Source: Bolinopsis microptera
Lineage: Eukaryota > Ctenophora > Tentaculata > Lobata > Bolinopsidae
Assembly: GCF_026151205.1 (NCBI RefSeq)
Contig: NC_087081.1
Span: 12,403,113 to 12,467,112 of the forward strand
Length of the DNA stretch: 64,000 bases
Reading direction: 5' to 3'
Position numbers and translations under genes: made by a program. A model generated the notes under the pieces. It saw nothing but the letters and a program-made list of their open reading frames with translations, made no database searches and was not told the DNA's origin. Positions 12,601 through 23,155 of the stretch are shown here, piece by piece. The number at the start of each line of letters is the position of its first letter. The stretch's first letter is position 1.

Positions 12601-14030
12601 TTAGCTCCCTACAAAAATCTAATCCAATGAGAAAATAAATCTAAAGTCCAATTGCAAATGACAAAAGTGTAGTAAGGTAACTGGTAACAAGTCTGCTGGT
12701 TATTGAGAATTTAACATTATAATATGTCCCGGCCCTTTGAATCATCCGCCGAATGATCGACTGAATGATTGCAACAAACAAAGGAACAAGCAAAATTTGT
12801 TAAATGGAGTGCATGATCAAAGAAGGTATATTAGCTCCCTACAAAAATCTAATCCAATGAGAAAATAAATCTAAAGTCCAATTGCAAATGACAAAAGTGT
12901 AGCAAGGTAACTGCAGGTAACAAGTCTGCTGGTTATTGAGAATTTAACATTAAAATATGTCCCGGCCCTTTGAATCATCCGCCGAATGATCAACTGAATG
13001 ATTGCAACAGACAAAGAAACAAGCAAAATTTGTTAAATGGAGTGCATGATCAAAGAAGGTATATTAGCTCCCTACAAAAATCTAATCCAATGAGAAAATA
13101 AATCTAAAGTCCAATTGCAAATGACAAAAGTGTAGTAAGGTAACTGGTAACAAGTCTGCTGGTTATTGAGAATTTAACATTATAATATGCCCCGGCCCTT
13201 TGAATCATCCGCCGAATGATCAACTGAATGATTGCAACAAACAAAGGAACAAGCAAAATTTGTTAAATGGAGTGCATGATCAAAGAAGGTATATTAGCTC
13301 CCTACAAAAATCTAATCCAATGAGAAAATAAATCTAAAGTCCAATTGCAAATGACAAAAGTGTAGTAAGGTAACTGGTAACAAGTCTGCTGGTTATTGAG
13401 AATTTAACATTATAATATGTCCCGGCCCTTTGAATCATCCGCCGAATGATCAACCGAATGATTGCAACAGACAAAGAAACAAGCAAAATTTGTTAAATGG
13501 AGTGCATGATCAAAGAAGGTATATTAGCTCCCTACAAAAATCTAATCCAATGAGAAAATAAATCTAAAGTCCAATTGAAATGACAAAAGTGTAGCAAGGT
13601 AACTGCAGGTAACAAGTCTGCTGGTTATTGAGAATTCAACATTAAAATATGTCCCGGCCCTTTGGATCATCCGCCGAATGATCAACCGAATGATTGCAAC
13701 AGACAAAGGAACAAGCAAAATTTGTTAAATGGAGTGCATGATCAAAGAAGGTATATTAGCTCCCTACAAAAATCTAATCCAATGAGAAAATAAATCTAAA
13801 GTCCAATTGAAATGACAAAAGTGTAGCAAGGTAACTGCAGGTAACAAGTCTGCTGGTTATTGAGAATTCAACATTAAAATATGTCCCGGCCCTTTGGAGC
13901 ATCCGCCGAATGATCAACCGAATGATTGCAACAAACAAAGGAACAAGCAAAATTTGTTAAATGGAGTGCATGATCAAAGAAGGTATATTAGCTCTCTACA
14001 AAAATCAAATCCAATGAGAAAATATTGTTT
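6620..14030. repeat. Satellite array, ~231-bp unit, about 32 copies, higher-order organisation
   Basis: Unit starts, marked by CAATTGCAAATGACAAAAG, fall at 6911, 7144, 7377, 7819, 8049, 8282 and so on to 13804, with spacings of 230, 232 or 233 bp. The 3-bp differences come from GTAACTGGTAACAAG versus GTAACTGCAGGTAACAAG. Two units (7377-7819 and 9204-9646), and the entry unit before 6911, are about 442 bp and carry an extra module beginning CGACTGGAAATAATTTAGGG. A marker variant lacking GC (CAATTGAAATGAC) occurs at 8742, 10799, 12417, 13572 and 13804. From about 11.0 kb on, a block of seven units (1618 bp) repeats. Each unit holds a GC-rich patch (CCCGGCCCTTT..CATCCGCCGAATGATC) in AT-rich DNA. 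Short open frames inside are incidental. Confidence 0.95.
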
Positions 14031-15480
14031 TCCGATATTACAATCACAATCCACGGACATGACTAAAAATGACTGACACGTCCCGCGCGGCATCAGAAAT
14101 ATGGGAGGAAATCAGGCACCACGATTTGTGGTGCCAGTTTGTGGCTGTCTATAGAGCCCTCTTTTGCCGCCTACGGCGGTCGCGCGCTACTGCAAGCGAG
14201 AGGGCTCTGGTTAGAGCAAATGTTCATTAACATATAGAATAGAGATTCGGCGGAATGACAGGCTGAGCGCGGCCCAGTAACCGTGGGGTCACGACGTGAT
14301 ACAAATTTTGCCAGTATCTCGTCCATGCATGTCAGGGGAGCATTTTAACCCTATGCTATATCATGTGGGGATGGTTCGTAATCATCGTCTGAAATTGAAT
14401 TGTAGCGCGATGCACTACTGGGCCGCGCCGCGCATCTTCTCGCAACCACACGTATGCAGATCGGCGAGATGCGAAGGATTGATGCATTGTGAATCAAAGT
14501 TTGAAAATACATCGATTGAAGTTGGTTTCAATTGTCGGGGGCCCTTTAAGAACAATTTCGAAGATCGACTGTAAAGTGATTTGATTTAGCACGCTCGACT
14601 GGGCCTCACCTTCACATAGCCATGTGTATACGCGTACTGCCGTACTGCTGACTGCGTGACGCGCTTGTTTCACGCGCGCTACTGCAAGCGAGAGGGCTTT
14701 GGTTAGAGAAAGGCCAAGGCCTCGCCGAGCTCCAAATAATTTTGTCATACGTTGTATGATCACCCGCCGCGCATTGTCATACGTTGTATGACCCACCGCG
14801 CACAAAGTGCGCGGCTCCCCCTGTATCGTCGAAGACGACACTATAGTGAAGCGACCGTGGGGGTCACCACGTGATACAAGCCGCGCACGAGTGCGCGGCT
14901 CCCCCTGTATCGTCAGGACCATAGTGAAACGACCGTGGGGGTCGCAACGTGATACAAAAATAATTGACATCGTGATCAATGCAAATTTAATTACAGCTAT
15001 ATGCATGCAAATTTTGCTAATATACCAATAAAACTTATTAGTTCAAATAAAAGTTAATTTCTATCTTTTCAGAAAAGTGCAATTAAATTTTGATCACCGT
15101 TCTTGGTTAACCAAGAACCGGTTTTGTTGCGCGATGTACTATTAGGTCGCACCGCGCATCCCATATTGGAAGACTTCGCCGCTTCGACGCGCCGCGCGAA
15201 CTAGCATTTTTGCTTCGCATTAACGGGTGATACTCGTAAAATATTTGTTCCGTCGACGAGTCCAACACGGCGCGCGTCCTGGTAGGTTGTAAACCTACAA
15301 GCTTCGCATGATCGTTGAGCAACGATCTCGATGGGTTGACAACGTCAATCAAATCCAATAATGCTTATGATCTCTCAACCACTTCGCTAGATCGGCGAAA
15401 TGCACCACTGGGCCTCACCGAGCTGTAAAGGATCTAAATCGTGAATCAACCGTAATTCTGTGTACATTTTCAAATGCTGA
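14031..15480. repeat. GC-rich cluster of short hairpin repeats (MITE-like)
   Basis: This block is much richer in GC and CpG than its neighbours. Two ~85-bp units at about 14800-14960 each carry a GCGCAC..GTGCGC hairpin, CTCCCCCTGTATCGTC and GACCGTGGGGGTC..CGTGATACAA. TACTGCAAGCGAGAGGGCT occurs twice (near 14190 and 14680). A 'CACTACTGGGCC..CGCGCAT' box recurs near 14410, 15135 and 15400. Positions 14240-14282 match (inverted) the dispersed repeat at 28205 and 58648. The segment 15222-15300 is an inverse relative of the TIR edge of the long-TIR element at 60340-60430, sharing CGGGTGATACTCGTAAAATA. No gene is supported. Confidence 0.6.
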
Positions 15481-15982
15481 TTTCGTATCGATTTTAATGG
15501 TAAGTATTTTAAGTTAAGGTGCACACATTTGTACTTTAAATCTATATATTATTTTCACGATTGCTTTAAAACAAAAATTAACTTCCACTGTACTGATGTT
15601 CATGTTCATGTTGAGATGTAGTAATGATACCAATTGTTTCAAGCAAATGTTAAAGAATCATTTATATTTTATATAATCAGTTTGATGTTTGTTTCTTTCC
15701 ATTTGTCTTCACTTTGTATTGCAAGACACATTGGCTTTTATTTTTACCGTACTCCATTTTATGTCTTGATCTTTACCTTTCTAGGATCTGTTTCATTTTG
15801 GTTGATTATGGCACTGTAGTCTGTACTATTACTAACGTTCATTATACTTACGTACATGTATTGTTGATTGTATGGTTTCTGCTTCTACTTAGTTTAGTGT
15901 GGTTTACATTAAAAGATGTTTTAATTTTGTCTTTGCCTTATAGGCAAAGACGTGAAATCATGAAGACTGTTTACGTGAAATC
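15481..15982. other. AT-rich region without a supported gene
   Basis: Two overlapping open frames (15634-15819 and 15714-15986) encode hydrophobic Phe/Leu/Tyr-rich peptides. That is the expected result of T-rich DNA, and they have no recognisable family. An ATCATGAAGACTGTTT word is duplicated at 15957-15986. Confidence 0.35.
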
Positions 15983-16750
15983 ATGAAGACTGTTTCATCA
16001 CAGATTGAAGAGTTTAACTCCGACATCGCCAAGGAATCGAAGAGGGCACCGTCGGTCTTTCACAAGGCAGGCAATAAGCGCGAGAAGGTTACCTTAGCTG
16101 ACCCAACTCATCATAAGACCCAAAGATATTTCTTTTCAGATGCCAACGACTGGAAGATAATATTTGATGAGGATGAGAGACAGAGGAACTTCCCGCGGCA
16201 CATTGCAGCTACACCACTAAAGCACTAAGACCTGATGTAGTGATCTATCTTACTATATATAAAGCGAGACGATATATATGGATGTGTTTATCCGTACCAT
16301 TTTACTGACACCACGGCATCAACTTTAACGCGACTTTCCGCAAAAACCGTAAAAGATATACAACTGATACTTTTTTGACTGGGTCAAATGCTTTAATGGC
16401 CTCCAAATCAGCATGAAAAAATAAAAAATTGGCCAAGGAATAGGAGTTTTAGAGCCCAAAACTTGAACCCCCAAGTGGTGTCAAAAACGCGAATTAAATA
16501 GGTAATAATTATTTAGTCTCTTGAGTCTTGACACTATTTTAGGGTTATACGGGTTCCTGCTAGTTCAGATAAAGCAAAGAAGGTTTATCTAATGGCGCTA
16601 ACTTGTGGAAATGAGCAGAACTTTGCTGATCAAGAGAAGCGAAAGATGAAGAGATATCAGCAGCTGACAGAAGAGATAGAAGCCAACGGATGGGCTTGCA
16701 AGCTCCAGACAGTAGAACTGGGAGCTTGAGGCATTTACAACTATAGCCTC
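15983..16750 (+). pseudogene. Decayed retroelement polyprotein C-terminus (nuclease-like module)
   Basis: Seen: an 81-aa open piece ends ..DWKIIFDEDERQRNFPRHIA. After a 1-base shift the reading becomes LRPDVVIYL near 16220-16245. After about 380 bp of degraded DNA the frame resumes at 16630-16745 with KRYQQLTEEIEANGWACK and LQTVELGA. Known: animal retroelement polyproteins of this type have a C-terminal segment with 'FP.hI..t.LRPDiV', an 'ELTVPWE' strand, and 'Y..L..e....GW.......EVG', reminiscent of a PD-(D/E)xK-like nuclease. The middle strand is lost here and there are several stops, so it is dead. The exact clade is unresolved. Confidence 0.55.
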
Positions 16751-16754
16751 CCAA

Positions 16755-16940
16755 CCTTTATGAACCTTTATGTGATACAAAGTACAAACTGACTTTCAAA
16801 GAACACTCTCTGTGACCACAGGCATCCTAGTTAAATATAAGAATAAGATATGTTTTTATCGAAAATATGACAATTACTCTCACGTCGTAAAGTCTCACGC
16901 CGTAGAGTCTCACACCGTAGAGTTTCCCGAAAAATTGTTC
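16755..16940. repeat. Dispersed repeat with CGCCGTAGAG boxes, copy A
   Basis: This segment is near-identical to 41288-41455 in the same orientation (shared CAGGCATCCTAGT..AAATATAAGAATAAG and ATATGTTTTTATCGAAAAT). It ends in three direct ~15-bp boxes of the type TCTCACGYCGTARAG. The same box occurs at 49050 and 50395 in unrelated surroundings. Confidence 0.8.
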
Positions 16941-16990
16941 ACACAATAATGGCAATGAGCAATATCTAAGTCAAATCAAAAAGCACCAGC

Positions 16991-17578
16991 ATGGCAATAA
17001 GTGAGCTGAACCAACTAGCAACGGACAATCAAGTCCTACTACGATGGATTCCAGCTCATAAAGGCTATGATGGTAACGAAAAGGCAGACTCTCTTGCCAA
17101 AAAAGGCTCCGATAACTTGGACTCCGCTCATGTGCAACTACCAATGCCAAAGGTATTATGGAAGGGAGCGCTGCGGAGTATAAGTCATCGGAAAATGAGG
17201 GAAAGATGGAGAACGTTGCCCAACACTCACTTCAAACGAGTATGGAGACATAAGTTCGCCAGATCAATCCCGAAACTTGGCAAAGAGAGCACAAGAACAG
17301 CAACACAATTCCTTACTGGACATTGTGAACTAAACTACCCCATTAATAAGTTCAAGCCGACAACGGTCCCCAAAATTTGTCCACACTGTCTCATGGAGGA
17401 GGAGACTATGAACCACTTTATTGGCCAGTGCCCGAAATGGTCTTACCAACGAGGAGGATACTTTGACTCATTTTATCTTAGCGTGACAGACATAGTGGAC
17501 AAATTCTCACTACCAAGGATCATCGGCTTCATACAAGCAACTAAACGATTTACTAAATGCAAAGAAAACAAAATCTAA
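16991..17578 (+). pseudogene. LINE fragment: RNase H C-terminus and zinc-finger-like tail
   Basis: A 195-aa open frame. Residues ~15-45 read LLRWIPAHKGYDGNEKADSL, the last conserved block of the RNase H domain of non-LTR retrotransposons (canonical GHxGxxGNExAD; here the Gly is Ala). Further on come TATQFLTGHCELN and CPHCLMEEETMNHFIGQCP, the Cys/His tail that follows RNase H in I/Jockey-like elements. The RT, endonuclease and first RNase H catalytic residues are missing upstream, so it is a 5'-truncated piece. The intact frame suggests fairly recent insertion. The sequence differs clearly from the LINE at 37279-39055, so it is a second lineage. Confidence 0.8.
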
Positions 17579-17686
17579 ACATTTTTTTTTCTTGATTTAT
17601 TAATTTTACCGGGGTAAGCACAGGGCTCCAATGCTCTATCTTACAGTGGTCACGATCTTACCATTAGTGATATTGACCACAGCCCC

Positions 17687-18148
17687 CTACGAAGAAGAAG
17701 GTGTCAGGTCCATGTCCAGTACAGCATTAGAGATGAGGTTGCTGTTGACCTCGCCGATGATGGTCTTCTTGAAGGAGACAGCGTCATACTCTGTCCTCTT
17801 CTTTTCCACGTGCTTCTTGCTGGCACGAGACCACTGTGCTAAGTGGTGTACCTTGGCAGAGTTCTTCTGCTCAAGGTACACTCTGCTTTGTATCGCAGTC
17901 AACATGGTCATGATAATGGTCGTTGTCATCGTGAAACCAGTTGATTTGGGCAGATACATCAATTTTAAGTTGTGGAATGACTCCAAGTTGCCAGTGTGTA
18001 CAAAGTTACAGCATTTTGTTGTGTCGTTACTATACTTTGTAGCACATATCACTTTAAAAAGTGCCTTGAAGTCGCTATCATCGACCTCAAACCAGGTTGT
18101 AGTTTCTGACGATCCAACATCGAGATGGACATGATAGCACTGCTTCAC
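17687..18148 (-). pseudogene. THAP/Kolobok-like transposase C-terminal fragment
   Basis: The 153-aa minus-strand frame starts KQCYHVHLDVGSSE and contains DSDFKALFKVICATKYSND, HTGNLESFHNLKLMYLPKST and a C-terminal KHVEKKRTEYDAV stretch. Known: the 'CYHV..D', 'KaL..iv.....l.d', '(C/H)TG.LE.(F/Y)H...LkY.PK' series is shared by a large family of transposon-derived proteins found in invertebrates and fish, often with THAP or P2RX7-like domains. The catalytic N-terminal part is absent. The frame is open, but the piece begins abruptly next to LINE DNA at 18180. The plus-strand frame over the same DNA is a shadow. Confidence 0.6.
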
Positions 18149-18234
18149 CAGTAATGGCTTAGTAGGGTCTTCATTAACAATTAAAATTCCCCATCAACTA
18201 TGGCCCGGGAACATACCACCATGTCAATCAACTT

Positions 18235-18940
18235 CTATCTACTGAGACTTAGATGCCAGACCCAGAAAAAGTCAATGTCACTATCAAAATGAACCCAATG
18301 CCACGTGGAACAACGAATGGAACCAACCCTCAATTCGGCTGTGCAGCCATAACAGAGGACAATGCTGGACAGGGTTGAATAAAAACAAAATCACCCCAAA
18401 AGACCTCATTGCAAACTACAAAAAACTTGTATGGCCCAAAATGGAATACAGTGACTTTGTAAAAATCCTGGCACAAAGCAGTGTCTTTGCCTGCAAGAAA
18501 CCAAACAGGACTTTTTTCTCCCCAACTAAGAGTGCTTCAACAGCACAAGAAAAGCCTCTCGATCTGGTGGAATTTGTATCGGGGTACATCGCTCAATTTC
18601 AAAACAAGTAAAGCTAGTCAAAACAAATTGCCCTGACCTGATGACCTCCAAGCTATTACTTTCTATCCCAATGATATGGAAAACAGGTTCACCATCATCA
18701 ATGTCTACGACTCACCAGAGCAGTCGTCGTACAAATCAAAACGCAAGGCTAGAAATGGATCCCCTTACATGACAACTTTAGAGCACCTCCTTGACTTTAA
18801 AGCTCAAAACCCCGATCTTGGCAAGATCTTGCTAGTGGGCGACCTGAATGCTCGTACTGGAAACAACAACTTCGACTTTGAAGAAGATTACTCTAACACT
18901 GAACCAGATGAAATCCAAAAACTAGCGGGAGAGTAAGCAG
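18235..18940 (+). pseudogene. LINE ORF fragment with apurinic endonuclease domain (left-arm copy)
   Basis: Three open pieces in different frames. 18375-18611 reads NKNKITPKDLIANYKKL and FACKKPNRTFFSPT. 18676-18936 reads RFTIINVYDSPEQSS and KILLVGDLNARTG, the diagnostic block of the exonuclease-endonuclease-phosphatase fold (the D and N of GDLNAR contribute to catalysis). Near-identical pieces lie at 39434-39694 (-) and 28706-28966 (-). The C-terminal SDHKP block is missing here but present in the 28-kb copy. It is dead by frameshift and truncation. Confidence 0.8.
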
Positions 18941-18959
18941 GAATCAATTAGTACTTAAC

Positions 18960-19323
18960 CCCAGGGGTAACATAATCAGATCAAGATTAACAAAATGCTT
19001 GATAACTTTGTTATTTCAAATCCGTTTCGCATCATTTGTTTTTTCAGATCAGATGCATCAATTAAGATCTACATTATTGTGAAAAATGGGGCGTCCAGCA
19101 TGTTTGGAAAAAACAATATAGGTGATTTAGTATTGAATGGATGTGGTCTAAAATATTCGAATTTTCAAATTTTGGCGAAAGAATCCTCGAATTCGTTTAA
19201 GTTAAAGTACGGTATGTCATCTGCAAAGAAACAAGTCTCAAATATAAATCACGGCCGTGGTTATAATTATATAAGAGCAAACGTATGTACACTGACTTTT
19301 GCCCCCCCCCCCCCCCCCCCCCC
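18960..19323. other. Conserved arm segment with unrecognised open frame and poly-C tract
   Basis: The segment 18995-19300 encodes about 100 open residues (start MLDNFVISNPFRIICFF). It is nearly identical to the inverse segment 39076-39378, where the frame is also open. I do not recognise it. The frame ends in a run of 22 C at 19302-19323 (16 G at 39056-39071 in the other arm). It may be a LINE or other repeat segment rather than a gene. Confidence 0.3.
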
Positions 19324-19419
19324 TCTTTGGGATGATGGTAAGTGTTGTGGGGTGTGTCATAGATGAACGCTTAAGTGTTGGTTGAGTGTGTAAGAGAGAG
19401 GCAAAATAAGACGGTGTTT

Positions 19420-20812
19420 GAGTAGTCGCTATGTTACACCGGTATGGTCCAACTCCTCTGGCACCATTAAGCGTTTAGTGTGGTTTGCAAAGTTGACAAT
19501 GGTGGAGATGTGTTGGTTGTCGAATATGTCATTGACAGAGAGGTAGTATAGTCCCGGAAATATTGACCTCTTATTTGGGCAATAGCCGGGCACTGTGCGA
19601 GAAAGTGTGAGACAGTCTCCTCTTCGTCGCCGCATTTAGGACAACCACTTGTGTCTGATTTGCGAATGGTGTGTAGGTGTTTGTTGAGGCCACAATGGCC
19701 CGTGATGAGGTGCACTGCAGTTCTGTAATTTTGTCTGTTGTTACTGAGTGTAGTGTTGAGATTTTTGATGATGTTGATGTTTTTGTGTCCAAGTGTTAGT
19801 TTAGTGTGTCTGGGACCATCAGTAATCCATGATTCTTGATTAAGCTTTGGTGACTTTGTCGTCGATAAGGCGTTTGATGTAAGATTGTGGAATTGGGCAC
19901 TTCAAAGTGGATTTACTGGTTGTGCCGTTTTTGGCCAGCTCGTCTGCTTTTTCATTACCCCACAATCCGATGTGTGCTGCTATCCATCTAATCTCTAAGG
20001 TGTTAGTGGATCCGAGTGTATTGAGGGTGTCGTAACAGTCTCTAGCAGTGCTACTCCTCGTTGAGGGTGAGGATATAGCTTGAATAGAGGAGAGACTGTC
20101 TGACCATATGATGATGTGTGTGTTGGTATAAGTAGATAGATATTTACAAGCTTCGATGATGGCGGTGAGTTCTGTTTGATAAACGGTGCAATAATCGGGA
20201 AGCTTGAATGATCTTTCCTCTAGTGTAGTGTTGTTGTTGTCAGTGGTGATAATATAACCAGCCCCGCTACCTGAGTCTGTGCGTGACCCGTCTGTGTAGC
20301 AGGTGACCGTTTCACTGGGGATTTTGTCGATGGTGTTTTAAAGTGAGCCTCTATATTCAATGTTGTCAGCTCCAGGAGTGGTGACCGTGAAGCGTCGTTC
20401 AAGCATCATGGTTGGTATAAATAGGTCTCTCTCTTCTTTGGGTGGTATGTTGACTGTTGAGGTCTACCATGAATTGTTTGTTGATAGTGGTGGGAGTTGT
20501 GATGGTACCTTTTCTGGGGGCGATAGATTCGAGGGTTAGGCTACCATAGGCTTGAAGCCTGGCAGTGCCCTTTGCTGCTTCACCTCTCAGGAAAAGTATG
20601 ATATAAAGTATACATCCATTTGCATGTTTTGGGGCTCATACCCCAAGTGGGGCCGACAGCTCTTCTACATTGCATAAGGGATGCCGTAGCTTTTTTGGTG
20701 GTATTGGTGATATGTTCATTGAAATTGAGCTTGCTGTCGAGGGTCACTCCTAGGAATTTGGCAGATTTGGATAGACCTATAGTGGTGTTACCCACCACCA
20801 TAGTGTCCATTT
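19420..20812 (-). pseudogene. LINE fragment: RT thumb, RNase H and Cys/His tail (left-arm copy)
   Basis: Minus strand, in order. 20810-20600 gives FLGVTLDSKLNFNEHIT (post-palm RT segment). About 150 bp present in the other arm is then deleted (junction near 20600). 20340-19860 is the RNase H region with a YTDGS-type and a GNEKADELAK block in broken frames. 19715-19467 reads MHLITGHCGLNKHL and CPKCGDEEETVSHFLAQCP. Same element as 37279-39055. Multiple shifts make it inactive. It lies downstream of gene copy 1, on the same strand. Confidence 0.8.
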
Positions 20813-21272
20813 CTTATTCCAGGTAAACATGACTATTTGTGTTTTGAGTGCGCTTATGGATAGATCTTTGGTGTTGAAAGTATTAAAACCTTCCAAAATA
20901 CGACTGCAATCAATAACATGTTTTTTATTGTTCCGATCTAAAAATGCGTGTGATCAAAGTTTACCATCACTTTTGCGGTGGTTCATAAACAAAATTAATA
21001 ACGCTGTGTGATCATATGATATTATTAATTGGATTATGGCTAAATTCAAGGGCGAAAATGACAAGTAAGACACAAAATAGTTAATGCATAATGTTTGAAC
21101 AGCTTACTTCACAATCTCAAATGACTATAAGTATAAACATACAGATATGCCACAAAAAGTTTATAAATGAAAATGTAAGTGTTCCATCATCTCGAGTAAA
21201 GTACAACGGTAGAGTGTTGTTATCCTCAGTCGTTGTCTTGTCCTTTGTAGTTTCGTTATGTTCTTACTGTTC

Positions 21273-21955
21273 TTACTGTCCGGGGTGTCCTCGGTGTCCG
21301 TGGTGGTGGTGTGGGTGTGGGTGTGGGTGTGGGTGTGGGTGTGGGTGTGGGTGGTGACGGCGGGCCCTAGCGGCAGCAGCCCTCTTAGCAGCAGCTCTCT
21401 TAGCAGCAGTCCTCTTAGCAGCAGCCCTCTTAGCAGCAGCCCTTTTAGCAGCAGCACGTTTCCTTTTAAGAGCAGCAGCCCTTTTAGCAGCAGCACGTTT
21501 CCTTTTAAGAGCAGCAGCCCTCTTAGCAGCAGCCCTTTTAGCAGCAGCCTTCTTAGCAGCAGCACGTTTCCTTTTAAGAGCAGCAGCTTTTTTAGCAGCA
21601 GCCCTCTTAGCAGCAGCCCTCTTAGCAGCAGCACGTTTCTTTTTAAGAGCAGCAGCCTTTTTAGCAGCAGCCCTCTTAGCAGCAGCACGTGGGTTTCCGC
21701 GGTGTGGGTGTGGATGTGGGTGTGGGTGTGGGTGTGGATGTGGGTGGTGTCGGTGGTGTGGGTTTTCAGCTTCTGAAATAAGAAATTATTTTAAAATAAT
21801 GTATATGCTACATTATAATGATACACAATTTACATTTTACCAACGACATTAATTCCAATTGAATAAAAAATTTATGTTCATATTTTCTTACCTTCAGTTG
21901 CAGTAGCGGAGTACAGAACAGCAGCGGTGACTAGGAAAAGCAGGAATACCTTCAT
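21273..21955 (-). CDS. Secreted His-rich / Ala-Lys-Arg repeat protein, copy 1
   Basis: Two coding exons: 21955-21892 (64 nt, ending G|GTAAG) and 21772-21273 (after TTTCAG). The 119-bp intron is phase 1. The joined frame is open for 187 aa. Residues 1-19 (MKVFLLFLVTAAVLYSATA) form a textbook signal peptide. Residues ~24-45 are His-rich with a (His-Pro) run. Residues ~51-162 are AAAKR units interrupted by AAALKRKR/AAALKKKR. Residues 163-187 are again (His-Pro)n ending GHRGHPGQ. Predicted role: secreted, strongly cationic, pH- and metal-responsive matrix or defence protein; this is inference. KR pairs could be convertase sites. It differs from copy 2 mainly by the number of AAAKR units. Ala is coded almost only by GCT. 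The ATG is fixed by its identity in all four paralogues. Confidence 0.85.
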
Positions 21956-22036
21956 CTTGTAAGTTTGAACCGGCGCTTAAACGTTATCAATATCAAATAA
22001 TATTAGTAAATAATTATGTTTCACTGCGATGGTCCA

Positions 22037-22045
22037 TTATTTATA
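22037..22045 (-). promoter_or_regulatory. TATA box of gene copy 1
   Basis: TATAAATAA, read on the minus strand, lies about 82 bp before the ATG, inside CTTATAAATAATGGACC, which is shared with copies 2 and 3. The upstream CCGGAAG site present in the other three genes is missing here: the promoter runs from GTTAAATGTTTATAAAAGTC straight to the TATA region. Confidence 0.7.
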
Positions 22046-22311
22046 AGTTTATAGGTGGTTGGAATCATGAAAATTGATTCTGAGGGAGACTTTTATAAAC
22101 ATTTAACATTGCTATTTGTATACTGCTATTTTTAATACTCATTGTACTTGCAAGATTATACACTCGCAATACAAACCCCAAAATCGTCCTATATTTAGGT
22201 GCCTAAAAAACCACTTTAAACTTAAATATAATTATGAACTAGCGAATTAGCGAATTAGCGAGTCAAGAGAGCAAACTTACATCAATTGTTCCGAGCCTCA
22301 GTCAACATCAT

Positions 22312-22860
22312 GTGATCAAACAGTTCTTCCCCAACATCCCCCAGGTCACATGCCACCAACATTTCATCAATACCTTCCCCCTCATCATCACCAACAGCCG
22401 CACCCGATCCAGCAGACAACGAACTGGCATCAACTTCCCGTGTCTGGCTGTTAAATGTACAATCTTTCAACCCTAGCGCTTCAAGTACATCTAAGTGGAA
22501 GGTCTCATATCTAGCCCAACAACTCGCCGAAGAACACGCAAAACATCATTGTGTCCCATTTGTTGTCCTAATAGAGACCTGGCTGAAGTCCTATAGGCTA
22601 TATTCTTATATTGAAGATGCACAACTTGAAATTCCTGGATATTCACTGTTCAGAAGTGATAGAAACGCTAGGGTTGGCGGGGGAGTTCTACTCTATTCAC
22701 ATGACCAACTCCCCATAACTCATGTTGAAACATATGATGAACAAATATGCCAAGCTCTTATCTGCAAATGTGAACTGACAAAATCTATTATCTGCGTGCT
22801 CTACCGTCCACCTAACTGTTCAGTAGTCTTGATTTCCTTGATAACTACATTGCAGGCGAA
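22312..22860 (+). pseudogene. CR1-like LINE fragment: N-terminal endonuclease domain
   Basis: A continuous plus-strand frame begins in a Ser/Pro-rich stretch (to about 22440). It continues VWLLNVQSFNPSA, then FVVLIETWLKS, LEIPGYSLFRSDRNARVGGG and IICVLYRPPN. Known: 'lN.rS', 'TETWL', 'GY...R.DR..r.GGGv..Y' and 'v.YRPP' are the ordered blocks of the CR1/L2-type LINE endonuclease; here Thr of TETWL is Ile. The frame fails after 22860. It begins at the tip of the left inverted-repeat arm. A LINE C-terminus of compatible type lies at the other arm tip (35245-35735, opposite strand). Confidence 0.75.
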
Positions 22861-23155
22861 CTTCACGAAGGCCAACGCACTTAACAACTTTTAAAACAAA
22901 AGATATCCTACTTCACAGACAATTCTAAAATTTGGACGAGAACAATCAACAATGTTTTGAAGTTTTTGGAAATTTTGAAAATGTTTTATATCCTGTCACT
23001 TGACCATAATTTAAATCGATAAAAAGTATTTTATTAAGGAGCATCATATCTCTTAAATTCATTATTCTTATTTGGCACTGAGGATTGGTATTGTTTTCTA
23101 CATATCATGAAACTGATCGTTTGTCCGCCAATTTGAGTGTTTCTCTTCGTTTGAA

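Larger units (their letters stand above)
18180..22284. repeat. Left arm of a large inverted repeat
   Basis: The whole segment matches 35732-40484 in inverse orientation. Matching points include 18180/40484 (end), 18676/39694 (endonuclease ATG), 20808/37279 (RT fragment ATG), 21955/36101 (gene ATG) and the GCGAATTAGCGAGTCAAGAG tip at 22245-22284 versus 35732. The left arm lacks about 150 bp of the RT piece, about 120 bp of a LINE 3' end and some 5' endonuclease sequence. Substitutions are scattered. Confidence 0.9.

Noticed and set aside
6620-14030. CRISPR-like regular array
   Set aside because: The units are ~231 bp with no unique spacers; eukaryotic satellite in a transposon-rich window.
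13894-14076. 60-aa open frame at the end of the satellite
   Set aside because: Arises from one mutated last unit; the other units have stops in the same frame.
15634-15986. Small membrane proteins
   Set aside because: Hydrophobic only because the DNA is T-rich; overlapping frames and no start context or homology signal.
17631-18134. 167-aa plus-strand frame
   Set aside because: Shadow of the transposase-like minus-strand frame 17687-18148, which carries the recognisable HTGNLESFHN motif.
21258-21776. Plus-strand Ser/Val-Trp-rich 172-aa open frame, with the matching frames at 36280-36831 (-), 42971-43585 (-) and 56322-56852 (+)
   Set aside because: Antisense shadows of exon 2 of the four secreted-protein genes; GCT/AAG repeats read backwards give Ser/Leu runs. 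The sense strand has the signal-peptide exon and splice sites.
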